Assembly: GCA_020438845.1 (NCBI GenBank) | Contig: JAGQTV010000011.1 | Location: 62,001-126,000 of the forward strand | Direction: 5' to 3' | Source: Mycobacterium sp. | GTDB lineage: Bacteria; Actinomycetota; Actinomycetes; Mycobacteriales; Mycobacteriaceae | Length of the DNA: 64,000 nucleotides | Part shown: piece by piece, positions 44,266-53,259 of the stretch | How the letters are laid out: every line of letters begins with the position of its first letter | Numbering within the stretch: the stretch's first letter is position 1 | Notes under the pieces: generated by a model | Database searches by the model: none | Told to the model about the DNA's origin: nothing | The model's input: only the letters and a program-made list of their open reading frames with translations | Program-made: the position numbers and the translations under genes

Positions 44266-45681
44266 TCAGTGCGCGCGAAATTGGTTCAGCGCCCGCATCT
44301 TGTTCATGACATCCAACGCCGCCACCTTGTAGGCCTCGGAGAAGGTCGGGTAGTTGAACACGGCGTCAACCAGGTACTCGACCGTTCCGCCGCAGCCCAT
44401 CACGGCCTGCCCGATGTGCACCAGTTCCGTGGCATTGGTGCCGAAGATGTGAACCCCGAGTAGCCGCAGATCCTCGGTCGACACCAACAGTTTGAGCATT
44501 CCGTAGGAATCTCCGACGATCTGGCCTCGCGCGAGTTCGCGATAGCGCGACAGCCCCACCTCGTAGGGGATGGACTGCTTGGTCAACTCGACTTCGGTGG
44601 CGCCCACGTAGGAAATCTCCGGGATCGAATAGATGCCGATCGGCTGCAGGGCTCGGATGCCGGACGTGGCTTCGTCGAATGCGTGGTAAGCAGCCAGTCG
44701 TCCCTGTTCCATCGAGGTGGCCGCCAGCGCCGGGAAGCCTATGACGTCTCCGACAGCGTAGATGTGGTCCACTTTGGTCTGAAAAGTCCTGTCGTCGACG
44801 AAGATCCGTCCTCGGCTGTCAGCCTCCAGGCCGGCATTGGCCAGGTCGAGACTAGTGGTTTGACCCTGCCGCCCGGCGGAGTACATCACCGTTTCGGCAG
44901 GAATCTTCTTGCCGCTGGCCAGGGTGGTGACTGTTCCGGTGGAGCCGACGTCCACGGCGGTCACCTCCTCACCGAAGCGGAATGTCACCGAGAGGTCGCG
45001 CAGATGGAATCGCAGTGAATCCACGATCTCCGGATCGCAGAAATCCAGCATGGATTCGCGCTTCTCCACGACAGTGACCTTGGTGCCCAGGGCCGCGAAC
45101 ATCGAGGCGTATTCGATGCCGATGACACCGGCTCCGACCACCACCATCGACATCGGAATCGACTTCAGCTCCAAAATCTGGTCGGAGTCAAGCACTCGTT
45201 CGTTGTCGAACGTCACATCGTCGGGATGAGCCGGTGTGGTGCCAGTGGCGATGATGACGCTGCGGGCGTTGATTTCAACACGCTCGGCCCGGTTCGGTTC
45301 CTCCACGACGATGGTGTGTTCATCCAGGAACCGGGCATTGCCGCTGTAGATCTCGACACCGTTGCGCATGAGCTGAGACCGCACAACCTCGACTTCTTTG
45401 CCGATCACGTGCTGGGTGCGCGCCAACAGGTCGCCCGGAGTGATCTTCTGCTTGACTCGGTAACTGGCGCCGTACATCTCCCTCTGATGCAGGCCGGTCA
45501 GGTACAGAACTGCCTCGCGAAGAGTCTTGGACGGAATGGTGCCGGTATTGACGCAGACGCCGCCGAGCATTCGGCCGCGTTCGATGACTGCCACCGACTT
45601 GCCCAGTTTCGCCGCGGCGATGGCGGCTTTCTGCCCTCCCGGACCGGACCCGATCACGACGAGGTCGTATTCCATACCCAT
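44266..45681 (-). CDS. sthA: Soluble (Si-specific) NAD(P)+ transhydrogenase
   Basis: 471 residues of the flavoprotein disulfide-reductase family. [23 protein letters not shown] binds FAD, and the site that is CxxxxC in true reductases is [13 protein letters not shown], keeping one cysteine with Thr in place of the second, the hallmark of Sth[15 protein letters not shown] binds NAD(P), and the C-terminus has the dimer-interface [25 protein letters not shown]. It transfers hydride between NADPH and NAD+ in the cytosol. ATG 45681 (MGMEYD) is preferred to the upstream GTG region because the flavin fold starts there; no ribosome-binding site is evident. Confidence 0.95.
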   Translation of the reverse strand: MGMEYDLVVIGSGPGGQKAAIAAAKLGKSVAVIERGRMLGGVCVNTGTIPSKTLREAVLYLTGLHQREMYGASYRVKQKITPGDLLARTQHVIGKEVEVVRSQLMRNGVEIYSGNARFLDEHTIVVEEPNRAERVEINARSVIIATGTTPAHPDDVTFDNERVLDSDQILELKSIPMSMVVVGAGVIGIEYASMFAALGTKVTVVEKRESMLDFCDPEIVDSLRFHLRDLSVTFRFGEEVTAVDVGSTGTVTTLASGKKIPAETVMYSAGRQGQTTSLDLANAGLEADSRGRIFVDDRTFQTKVDHIYAVGDVIGFPALAATSMEQGRLAAYHAFDEATSGIRALQPIGIYSIPEISYVGATEVELTKQSIPYEVGLSRYRELARGQIVGDSYGMLKLLVSTEDLRLLGVHIFGTNATELVHIGQAVMGCGGTVEYLVDAVFNYPTFSEAYKVAALDVMNKMRALNQFRAH

Positions 45682-45840
45682 GGGCACAGATGTACGCGGG
45701 TTTCCCGTCACGGTCGTTGCGGTGACGTCAAAACCGCGTGAACAACGTCCCGCCACAAACGAGTCAATCCCACCGCGTCTCCGGTGGTAGTTTGCGATTC
45801 CAACGGGGCGGGGCGCGCCGCCCGAGCCTTAGGGGGATTC

Positions 45841-46179
45841 ATGGATCGAGCAGCACGCGTGAGCATTGCGGCACTGGTAACCGGCTTGGGTTTGAGCGCG
45901 GCCGCCGGTGTCGCCGGCGGATTCGATCCCGGCGCTCCGACCCGGTCAGTGGTTGCGGAAGGTCATTGGGCGATGACCGGCAGCGACTCCGATCCGGACA
46001 ACGAGAGCGCAGCTCCAACCGGCAGCTCGGATAGCGACGAAGAGAACAAGAAGCCCGATGGCAGTTACAGCGACGCCAAAGGGGATGACGACCTATGCAC
46101 CAAAGAGCCCTGCCAGCCCGACAATGCGGATATTGCCGGACCGGAAGACAATAGTGAGGACGATCTCAGCGGGAGATGA
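45841..46179 (+). CDS. Putative secreted acidic protein
   Basis: 112 residues starting at ATG 45841, preceded by AGGGGGATTC. The first 27 residues form a signal peptide (IAALVTGLGLSAAAGVAGG). The mature part is strongly acidic and Ser/Asp/Glu-rich with a single CTKEPC pair, giving a low-complexity extracytoplasmic protein. No family is recognised. It converges on the PecA-like gene 36 bases away. Its GGGGGATTCATG leader is shared with the PGRS-like gene at 49609. Confidence 0.7.
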   Translation: MDRAARVSIAALVTGLGLSAAAGVAGGFDPGAPTRSVVAEGHWAMTGSDSDPDNESAAPTGSSDSDEENKKPDGSYSDAKGDDDLCTKEPCQPDNADIAGPEDNSEDDLSGR

Positions 46180-46215
46180 TGCTTTCGCCCTGAATCAGCG
46201 GCCGGCCGGAAGTGG

Positions 46216-47913
46216 TCAAAAGTACGAGAACACGGTGGTGCCGATGCCGTCGGATTGGCTGTAGTCGAAGTACACCGGCCCCCGTTGAAACGGCGCGTTA
46301 CCCGTGTTGAAGATGTCGCTTGTGGTCACCTCCGGGGTATTGGCCGCTGTCGTCGTGTACGAGTACAGGAGGGTGTTTCCGTCGGCGGTGTAGACGCTGA
46401 TCCGCGTGCCGGTCGGCACACTCCCCGAGGTTTGGCCGGTCCCGAGAAGGGATGCGGGGAGCTCGCCGTTGACGCCCCCGGAATCGAACAGGCCCTTGGC
46501 CGGACTCTTGGGCCCGTCATTGATCTGCACCTGGACATAGGCGGCCGGGGCGCCCGGAACCGAGCCCACCGCGGGCAACGGGTTGGGGCCGAATACCAAC
46601 AGACCCCACCGCCCGAACTGGAACATCAGGACACCATCTTTGAGCTCACCGGGCAAGGTGACGTTCAGGTTCGGGCCCGAGTATGCGTTGGCGCCGATCC
46701 CGACCACACCCACGATCCCGTCCGGGAACTGGTAGTTGTCGAAACCGGTGGCCGTCTGGGAGGTCACGATGTTGACGGTGGTCGCCCCAGTGACGATCCC
46801 CCTGCCAAAACTCACCGTTGTCGTGTACTTGTCGTATTCGTAACGCACGGCGTTGGACCCGGTGCCGTAGCTGCTTTCCCCGTGGCCGGTGGAGGGGCCG
46901 AGGTTGTTCTGCCCCACATAGGGCATCGTGATGGAGAGTCCGGACGAACCGGTGTCGAATACAACGGGGCTCCGGGGACCCTTGTTGACCGAGACATGCC
47001 CGATTTCGTTCACGAGGTTCGGGCTCGAACTCGTCTTGCTCATCATGACGGGAACGACGGCGTAGACCTGACCGTTCTGTCTGGCCCCGGCGACCAGCTG
47101 TTCGGCCGCCGATGCGGCCTCTGGGGCGCCGAACAGGCCGACCAGCGGGATTGTCAACGCCGCACCGCCCAGCGCCAAACCTCCGGCGGTGGGAAGCAGC
47201 AAAGTGGTCAAAAGGGACAACTGGGCCAATTGGTGTACGACCGGAACACCCGCGGTGTCGAGCACAGTCGACTTCGCATCCTCAATGGAGTCCTGCCACC
47301 TGCGCAGCGCCCAATCAGCCTGTGCCAGAAAGACTTGCGGCGCCACCGACGCCAGCCCACCGAGAATGCCACCCGAGCCCCAGGTGCCGGCCCTCAGGAT
47401 ATCGCTGGCCGCTGCGATCTGGCCCAGTGCAGCATGCACCGCGGCGCCGGGAACGATCGCGGCGCCGTTGAGTGAGGAGTACATCTCCCACGAAGGATCG
47501 GCACTGACCGCTGGGGCCGATGGTGGCAGCGCCGCAGCGGCGGCCGTTGGCACGCTGCCGGATGCCACTGCGCCGGGTTTGAGGTCTACCTCGGCGAGAA
47601 CGCCAGTCGGTCGGTGGCTGAAAGATGATGTCCTGTCTGATGATCCGGCAGCCGTGCGACGGGAATTACCCGTTGCTGCCGATACCCTGCCTGCCCTGAT
47701 CCCCTCGGGTCTTGGGGAGTGAGCTCTGATCGGTGAACCGGCGGGGGCCACCCGGGTCGGAGCTGCGGGATTCCCATTCCGGGCGGATTGGCCGTCGTCG
47801 GCCCAGGCGACGGCACTTCCCGTCGCCAGGGCGGCGCCGATGCCCACTGCGACAGCCCCGGCACCCAACCACGCATACGGTCTGCGGACAACGTTGGTCG
47901 GGTATCTCTTCAT
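46216..47913 (-). CDS. PecA-like exported aspartic protease
   Basis: 565 residues. A signal peptide (residues about 12-37, ending SAVAWADD) and a Pro/Ala/Ser-rich linker lead to a pepsin-like domain (about 290-565) with the two catalytic aspartates in VVFDTGSSGLSI and GLFDSGGVNGELP. This domain is that of mycobacterial PecA, which cleaves PE and PE_PGRS proteins at the cell surface; here a secretion signal replaces the PE domain. ATG 47913 has GGAGAAG six bases upstream. The frame continues to 48780 but only as an antisense-like shadow of the PGRS gene. It lies 52 bases downstream of the PGRS-like gene on the same strand, a possible protease-substrate pair. Confidence 0.88.
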   Translation of the reverse strand: MKRYPTNVVRRPYAWLGAGAVAVGIGAALATGSAVAWADDGQSARNGNPAAPTRVAPAGSPIRAHSPRPEGIRAGRVSAATGNSRRTAAGSSDRTSSFSHRPTGVLAEVDLKPGAVASGSVPTAAAAALPPSAPAVSADPSWEMYSSLNGAAIVPGAAVHAALGQIAAASDILRAGTWGSGGILGGLASVAPQVFLAQADWALRRWQDSIEDAKSTVLDTAGVPVVHQLAQLSLLTTLLLPTAGGLALGGAALTIPLVGLFGAPEAASAAEQLVAGARQNGQVYAVVPVMMSKTSSSPNLVNEIGHVSVNKGPRSPVVFDTGSSGLSITMPYVGQNNLGPSTGHGESSYGTGSNAVRYEYDKYTTTVSFGRGIVTGATTVNIVTSQTATGFDNYQFPDGIVGVVGIGANAYSGPNLNVTLPGELKDGVLMFQFGRWGLLVFGPNPLPAVGSVPGAPAAYVQVQINDGPKSPAKGLFDSGGVNGELPASLLGTGQTSGSVPTGTRISVYTADGNTLLYSYTTTAANTPEVTTSDIFNTGNAPFQRGPVYFDYSQSDGIGTTVFSYF

Positions 47914-47965
47914 CTGCACTTCTCCGTTGCCGGTCGGTTGTCGGGTCATTCCTCGCATTTGGGCC

Positions 47966-49609
47966 CTAGCCAACTGACCCCTTGGTCCCTTCGGATCCGG
48001 ATTTGCCGCCGCGGCCGCCTCTGCCACCGCCTCCGCCCAGACCTGCCGTGGCTGTGCCGCCTTGCTGCGCAGAGGCATTACCGCCCTTGCCGCCATTCCC
48101 CCCGGCACCGTCCAGTTCCCCGCCGATGCCGCCGCTGCCACCACGTCCACCTGTTGCGTCTCCACCGCTCTTGGTCGACGCATCGCCACCCGCTCCGCCG
48201 ACTCCCCCGGTTCCACCAATACGTCCGCCCGGACCACCGGGACCGCCGATACCGCCGGCAGCCTGTCCGCCTCCGCTGGACGTCGCAGTGCCGGCGGCGC
48301 CGCCCGCTCCGCCGGTGCCGAAAATTCGGATGTCGCCGACGAGATTGTTGCCGCCATAGCCGCCGTTTCCACCGTGGGCGTTTCCGGTGTCGCTGCTGGC
48401 GTTACCACCGAGGCCACCGGCGCCGGCCGTCCCGACGTCGGCCCGACCACCCCGACCGCCATCTCCACCCAGGCTCTGTGCCGATACCGAAGCGTTGCCG
48501 CGGCCACCGTCGCCACCGGTACCGCCGGTACCGAGAACGGCTGCTCCGCCCCGACCTCCGGAGCCGCCCCGAGCGGTGTGCGTGTCGCTGTTCGAGGCCG
48601 ATTCGGCATTGCCTCCGTTGCCGCCCGCCCCGCCGTTTCCGATGATGGACGCGCCGCCGGAGCCACCCACGCCGCCACTGCCGTCGCCATTGGTCGACTT
48701 CCCGGTCTGGCCGTTACCCCCGGCCCCGCCATTACCGAAAGTTGCTGTTCCGCCCGGCCCGCCCGCACCACCGACGGCATCGCCGTTGACCACTTCGGCG
48801 GACCCGCCGTCGCCGCCGCGACCGCCGTCGCCGCTCAACAGACCTCCACGACCACCGGTTCCGCCAAGCGCCGCGACGGCGTCTGTGACGCCCTCGTTCT
48901 CGGTGACATTGTTGCCGCCGTTACCACCGAAGCCGCCGTTACCCAATATCGCGCCGCCGGAACCGCCGCGACCGCCGACCGTCGCCGCCGAGATCATCAC
49001 CGCATCCTCGGAGTACACGGCATCCGCTCCGTTACCGCCGTTACCTCCTTGGCCCAGGAAAAGTCCACCACGGCCGCCGTTTCCGCCGGCGACAGCGGGC
49101 GAAACGAGCTGAGCCTGCTCGTTGTAGCGGGCCTGCACCCCCGCGCCACCGTCACCGCCGTTTCCGAACAGCAGACCACCATTGCCCCCGTTTCCGCCAG
49201 CGGCGCCGTTGCCGCCGTTGCCCCAGAGCAATCCACCGTTCTGACCGTTGCAGTCGCTGCCCGAGCAGTCAGCGGGCGCGTTGGCTCCATCACCGATCAG
49301 CCATCCGCCCGGGCCGATGAGCGGGCGGGCGGCAACCGCCGATGCCCTCGCACCCGCCACAGGCTTCGCCGCGGCGGTTTGCCCTGCCGGACTCCCGACC
49401 TCGCGGCCGTCGAAAAGCCAGAACGAGGTCCGTTCTGCGAACGGAGACGTGAGCGACGTCGATTCGACCGAGACCAGATGCACTGCAGCACGTGCAGACC
49501 TCGCGGGGGTTGCGGCGATCACGGATGCCGTGGCCACCGTTCCGACCTCGACGGCCGCCACGCTCGCCAGCGCCGCAAATCGCACGAACATTTCTTTGCT
49601 ACGCGCCAT
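47966..49609 (-). CDS. PGRS-type glycine-rich secreted protein lacking a PE domain
   Basis: 547 residues. The N-terminus is a signal peptide (to about residue 41, ARSARA) rather than a PE domain. Residues about 100-530 consist of GGxGGxGG / NGGxGG repeats with LLFGNGGDGG-type units, the PGRS pattern, ending in GSEGTKGSVG. PLIGPGGWLIGDGANAPADC just before the repeats is the usual PGRS entry sequence. PGRS domains form calcium-binding or sail-like surfaces on the mycobacterial cell wall. ATG 49609 follows GGGGGGGATTC; an in-frame extension to 49684 is not supported. Probably cotranscribed with the PecA-like protease. Confidence 0.88.
   Translation of the reverse strand: MARSKEMFVRFAALASVAAVEVGTVATASVIAATPARSARAAVHLVSVESTSLTSPFAERTSFWLFDGREVGSPAGQTAAAKPVAGARASAVAARPLIGPGGWLIGDGANAPADCSGSDCNGQNGGLLWGNGGNGAAGGNGGNGGLLFGNGGDGGAGVQARYNEQAQLVSPAVAGGNGGRGGLFLGQGGNGGNGADAVYSEDAVMISAATVGGRGGSGGAILGNGGFGGNGGNNVTENEGVTDAVAALGGTGGRGGLLSGDGGRGGDGGSAEVVNGDAVGGAGGPGGTATFGNGGAGGNGQTGKSTNGDGSGGVGGSGGASIIGNGGAGGNGGNAESASNSDTHTARGGSGGRGGAAVLGTGGTGGDGGRGNASVSAQSLGGDGGRGGRADVGTAGAGGLGGNASSDTGNAHGGNGGYGGNNLVGDIRIFGTGGAGGAAGTATSSGGGQAAGGIGGPGGPGGRIGGTGGVGGAGGDASTKSGGDATGGRGGSGGIGGELDGAGGNGGKGGNASAQQGGTATAGLGGGGGRGGRGGKSGSEGTKGSVG
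48000..49300 (-). repeat. PGRS glycine-rich coding repeat region
   Basis: Dense GGC/GGT-rich tandem repeats coding GGxGGxGG. On the opposite strand this gives long open frames that are artefacts of the composition. The repeats are degenerate, typically 9-27 bases in unit length, and could promote slippage or recombination. Confidence 0.85.
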
Positions 49610-49701
49610 GAATCCCCCCCAGCTTGCCGATATCCGAGGAACAGTAGCGCTGTCTCTTCGCCAAGGTGGCTGCGGGTGACCCATTGCCGTGGGCTACTCC
49701 G

Positions 49702-50862
49702 TCAAAGATCCAGCAGCGCCGTCTCGGGTGCTTCGATGAGCTCGCGCAAATCGGTCAGAAACGCCGCCGCTTGCGCACCGTCGACGACCCGGTGGTCGAA
49801 CGCCAGAGTCAATGTCATCGTCGGTCGTGCGACGATCACGCCGTCGTCCACAACTGCCCGTGGTTTCAAGGAGCCCATGCCCAGGATCGCGGCCTCCGGA
49901 TGATTGATGATCGGAACCCCTTCGTCCAGACCGAGTGCTCCGAAATTGGAGACGGTGAAGGTCGACCCGCCCAACTCAGCGGGGGCCAGTGTTCCCGCTC
50001 TTGCTCGGGCAACCAGATCCTCGACAGCCACAGCCAATTGCCGAACAGTTTTGGTGTGCGCGTCCGCCAACACCGGGACGAGCAGCCCGCGCTCGGTGGC
50101 GACCGCCAGTCCCAGCCGCACGTCGGGATGAACGCGGATTCGGGGTCCCGCCGCAGATTCGACCCAGCTGGCGTTCACAGTCGCATGCCGGGTCAGGACG
50201 ATGACGAGCATCCGTAGCGTCAGAACCAGTGGGGTTACTCCAGCAACGTCGCTCAGACGATCCCGAAGCCGTAGCAGCGCAGAACAATCCACCACCAGGC
50301 TGGCATGCGCATCGGGAATCGCGTTGCGCGACAGAGCCATCTGAGTCGCCATTCGCGCGTGGACGCCCCGCACGACGATTTCTCCGGTTGCGAGAGCCTC
50401 AGACTTGCCCGCGGCCGCCACGACGTCATCGCGGTTGATGACCCCGTTGGCGGCCGAGCGCGGCCGCACCGTCGTTAGGTCGACTCCCAGATCGGCGGCC
50501 AGTTTGCGGGCCTTGGGCACGGCCCGCGGCCGACGACGGCTGGCGTCCATGTCATCGTCGGCCCCGTAGCCCACCAGAACCGGTGTTCGGCCCGCCGACT
50601 GTCCGGTGTCGATCCGCACCAGCAGCGCTCCCACCGGCAGGGTCTCGCCTTCCTGCCCGCCGAGCTCGGCGATCCGGCCCGCGTGCGGACTGGGTATCTC
50701 GACCTCGGCCTTGTTGGTCTCCAGGGTGCACAAGGTTTGGTTCAGCTCGACGATGTCCCCAACCGCCACAGCCCATTGCGTGATGGTGGCATCGAGCAAG
50801 CCCTCACCGAGATCCGGAACCAAGAAGTCCCGCATCCCCGCTGCGCTCGCATGGTCGCTCAC
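49702..50862 (-). CDS. bkdC: Branched-chain 2-oxoacid dehydrogenase E2 (dihydrolipoamide acyltransferase)
   Basis: 386 residues. One lipoyl domain (about 12-88) has the lipoylated lysine in [13 protein letters not shown], a peripheral-subunit-binding domain lies near 115-152, and the catalytic domain contains [14 protein letters not shown] with the active His and Asp. It passes the acyl group from E1 to CoA. ATG 50862 overlaps the upstream E1 beta stop by four bases. Size and gene order match M. tuberculosis bkdA-bkdB-bkdC. The dihydrolipoamide dehydrogenase (E3) is not in the window. Confidence 0.93.
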   Translation of the reverse strand: MSDHASAAGMRDFLVPDLGEGLLDATITQWAVAVGDIVELNQTLCTLETNKAEVEIPSPHAGRIAELGGQEGETLPVGALLVRIDTGQSAGRTPVLVGYGADDDMDASRRRPRAVPKARKLAADLGVDLTTVRPRSAANGVINRDDVVAAAGKSEALATGEIVVRGVHARMATQMALSRNAIPDAHASLVVDCSALLRLRDRLSDVAGVTPLVLTLRMLVIVLTRHATVNASWVESAAGPRIRVHPDVRLGLAVATERGLLVPVLADAHTKTVRQLAVAVEDLVARARAGTLAPAELGGSTFTVSNFGALGLDEGVPIINHPEAAILGMGSLKPRAVVDDGVIVARPTMTLTLAFDHRVVDGAQAAAFLTDLRELIEAPETALLDL

Positions 50863-51947
50863 GGTTGGTGCAGTGCTTTCTCGACGCAGTCAAGCAGCCT
50901 GTCGACGCCAGGCAGCCAGAACTTCTCCAGCCGCGCAGGTGGGTATGGGGTGTCGAATCCGGTGGCACGCAGGACCGGCGACTCCAGGTCGTAGAAGAGT
51001 TCCTCTGATAGGCGTGCGGCCAGTTCCGACCCAAACCCCAGCGTCCGGGGTCCTTCATGCAGGATGACCGCACGCCCGGTCTTGCGAACCGATGTGGCGA
51101 TGGTCTCGAAATCCAGCGGGTTCAGCGACCGTAGATCGAGAACTTCGATGCTCCAGCCTTGCTGCGCGGCAGCGGAGTTCGCTGCACTGAGAGCGGTTGC
51201 GACCAAGGCTCCGTACGTGATCACCGTGACCTGTTCGCCGGGCCGACGGATAACCGCCTTGCCGATCGGCGGTTCAGGATGGGAGAAGTCCACAACACCG
51301 GATCCCCAGTAGCGGCGTTTCGGTTCCAGATAGATCACCGGGTCGCGGGCCGAAATCGAATACCGCAACAGCCAGTAGGCATCCGAAGGATTCGACGGGA
51401 CAACAACTTTCAAGCCTGGTGTGTGCGACCAATAGGTTTCGGTCGACTCGGAATGGTGTTCGACGGCGCCGATGCCACCGAACGAGGGAATTCGCACTGT
51501 CACCGGCATGTCCACGTCTCCATGGGTTCGCATGCGGTACTTCGCGAGATGACTGACCATCTGGTCGAACGCCGGATAGGAAAACCCATCGAACTGAATC
51601 TCCGGCACCGGGACGAAACCGCGCAGGGCCAGCCCGACCGAAGCGCCGACAATAGCCGACTCGGCCAGGGGCATGTCGAAACATCTTTTTGCACCGAATG
51701 TTTCCAACAAGCCTTCGGTAACCCGGAACACTCCCCCAAGCTTCGCGACATCCTCGCCGAATACCAATACCCGATCATCGGCCAGCATCGAGTCGCGCAA
51801 CGCCCGATTGATCGCCTTCGCCATGGTCAAGCTGGTTAGACCTGGAAACTCCGCCCAGAACAGGTCTTTCGAAGAGCCCCTGTCGTCCGCACCGTCATCC
51901 GGGGTGTCGTCACCGCTCATCGGTGGTCGCTCAATAATCTGTGTCAT
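50859..51947 (-). CDS. bkdB: Branched-chain 2-oxoacid dehydrogenase E1 beta subunit
   Basis: 362 residues, with the transketolase-like fold expected of E1 beta: [14 protein letters not shown] near the start, [31 protein letters not shown] and the C-terminal transketolase domain [13 protein letters not shown]. It pairs with E1 alpha to bind thiamine diphosphate and decarboxylate branched-chain 2-oxoacids. The N-terminus carries about 30 extra acidic residues before the conserved core. Its ATG directly follows the E1 alpha stop and its stop overlaps the E2 start, so the three genes are translationally coupled. Confidence 0.93.
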   Translation of the reverse strand: MTQIIERPPMSGDDTPDDGADDRGSSKDLFWAEFPGLTSLTMAKAINRALRDSMLADDRVLVFGEDVAKLGGVFRVTEGLLETFGAKRCFDMPLAESAIVGASVGLALRGFVPVPEIQFDGFSYPAFDQMVSHLAKYRMRTHGDVDMPVTVRIPSFGGIGAVEHHSESTETYWSHTPGLKVVVPSNPSDAYWLLRYSISARDPVIYLEPKRRYWGSGVVDFSHPEPPIGKAVIRRPGEQVTVITYGALVATALSAANSAAAQQGWSIEVLDLRSLNPLDFETIATSVRKTGRAVILHEGPRTLGFGSELAARLSEELFYDLESPVLRATGFDTPYPPARLEKFWLPGVDRLLDCVEKALHQP

Positions 51948-53012
51948 CTAGACCTCGCGGGCCAATTCGGCTAGCAGTTGCCGTCGCTGCGCCTCAAGTG
52001 CTGGGGTCGGCTCCGCGTAGACAGTGTCGAACAGTTCCGTCACATCGCGGTCCGGGCTGTCGACAACCACATCGCGGAGCTCCGTACGTAGCCGCTTCGC
52101 TCGGGCCGCGACACGATCTTCCAGTCGCTGCGTCCAGATTCCGATCCGGTCCAAATAGCGGCGATACCGGGTGATCGGGTCACGAGCCTTCCACTCGGCC
52201 AGTTCCTCGGGGGGCTGGTATCTGGTGGGATCGTCGGAGGTGGTGTGCGGTCCCATGCGATAGGTGACGGCCTCGATCAACGTGGGGCCACATCCCGCTC
52301 GTGCCCGCTCGGCGGCGTCGGCCATCACGGCATAGCAGGCCAGTACGTCATTGCCGTCGACGACGACTCCGGGCATCCCGTAGCCGTGAGCGCGGTCGGC
52401 GATAGACGGTGCCCCTAATTGCCGCCGCACCGGTGTGGAGATCGCCCATTGGTTGTTCTGGACGAAGAAGACGCAGGGAGCCTGTTCGACGGCGGCCAGA
52501 TTCATCGCCTCGTGGGTGTCTCCTTCGCTCGTGGCGCCGTCGCCGAGGAACGCCACCGTCACCGAGTCCTCATTCAACCTCTGGGCCGCCATCGCCGCCC
52601 CCACTGCATGCAGGGCGTGGGTTGCGATTGGAATGGAGATCGGGGCGCAGCACTTATGGGTGAAATGCAATCCCCCGTGCCAGGAACCTCGCCACACGGC
52701 CGCCATCTGGGCGGGGGCAATCCCGCGCACCAGGAATGCGCCGAGTTCGCGGTATTGCGGAAAGAGCCAGTCTGTCTTGCGCAGGCACGCGGCGGCACCG
52801 ACCTGGGCGGCCTCTTGGCCGCGGCACGAGGCGTACAGAGCCAACTCGCCTTGGCGCTGCAGATTAACGAACTCAGTGTCGAGATCTCGGGTGAGCACCA
52901 GGTTCTCGTACAACCACGCCAGAGTCTCCGCCGGCACGTCATGCCGATAACGGTCCTCGGCCGTTGCCGAGCCATCCGCAGCAATGAATCGGACCGGTTC
53001 CGCGTCTCCCAT
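51948..53012 (-). CDS. bkdA: Branched-chain 2-oxoacid dehydrogenase E1 alpha subunit
   Basis: 354 residues. The thiamine-diphosphate motif is FLGDGATSEGDTHEAMNLAAV ending at FFVQNN (about residues 152-182), and the phosphorylation-loop-like region is MGPHTTSDDPTRY. It decarboxylates branched-chain 2-oxoacids together with E1 beta. ATG 53012 has TAGGAGG five bases upstream, a strong site. It is the first gene of the bkdABC operon. The 53013-53259 gap upstream holds no gene that I could support and should contain the promoter. Confidence 0.93.
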   Translation of the reverse strand: MGDAEPVRFIAADGSATAEDRYRHDVPAETLAWLYENLVLTRDLDTEFVNLQRQGELALYASCRGQEAAQVGAAACLRKTDWLFPQYRELGAFLVRGIAPAQMAAVWRGSWHGGLHFTHKCCAPISIPIATHALHAVGAAMAAQRLNEDSVTVAFLGDGATSEGDTHEAMNLAAVEQAPCVFFVQNNQWAISTPVRRQLGAPSIADRAHGYGMPGVVVDGNDVLACYAVMADAAERARAGCGPTLIEAVTYRMGPHTTSDDPTRYQPPEELAEWKARDPITRYRRYLDRIGIWTQRLEDRVAARAKRLRTELRDVVVDSPDRDVTELFDTVYAEPTPALEAQRRQLLAELAREV

Positions 53013-53259
53013 ACCGCCTCCTAACAGTCGCCGGCATGTTTGGCCGGCACGACCTTAGGCCTGCTCAGCGCGGAGGCGGTCAGGGCCAACCCGTTGTGAC
53101 AGGCGCCAGCTAACGACCGGGGTGAGGCGTGAGCTGAGCGATTCGCTCTGCTCGCCGCAGCACTGGGGGCACCATCCATTATGCCTCCGACCATGCCTGC
53201 GAACGACTTCACCGCACCGATTGACGACACGGTGTTCGCCGGTCGGTTCCGTGTGCCAT
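53013..53259. other. Intergenic region upstream of bkdA
   Basis: About 250 bases between the bkdA start and the antiporter stop. Open frames here lack convincing ribosome-binding sites. It should hold the bkd promoter, and an inverted GCCGGCATG...TTTGGCCGGC-like stretch is seen near 53030-53046, but no clear operator is identified. Confidence 0.4.

Noticed and set aside
47914-48780. N-terminal extension of the PecA-like gene
   Set aside because: The extension overlaps the PGRS gene in another frame, and the ATG at 47913 has a strong ribosome-binding site and signal peptide.
48062-49903. 613-residue plus-strand open frame opposite the PGRS gene
   Set aside because: It arises from the glycine-codon repeats read on the other strand and has no start with a good ribosome-binding site.
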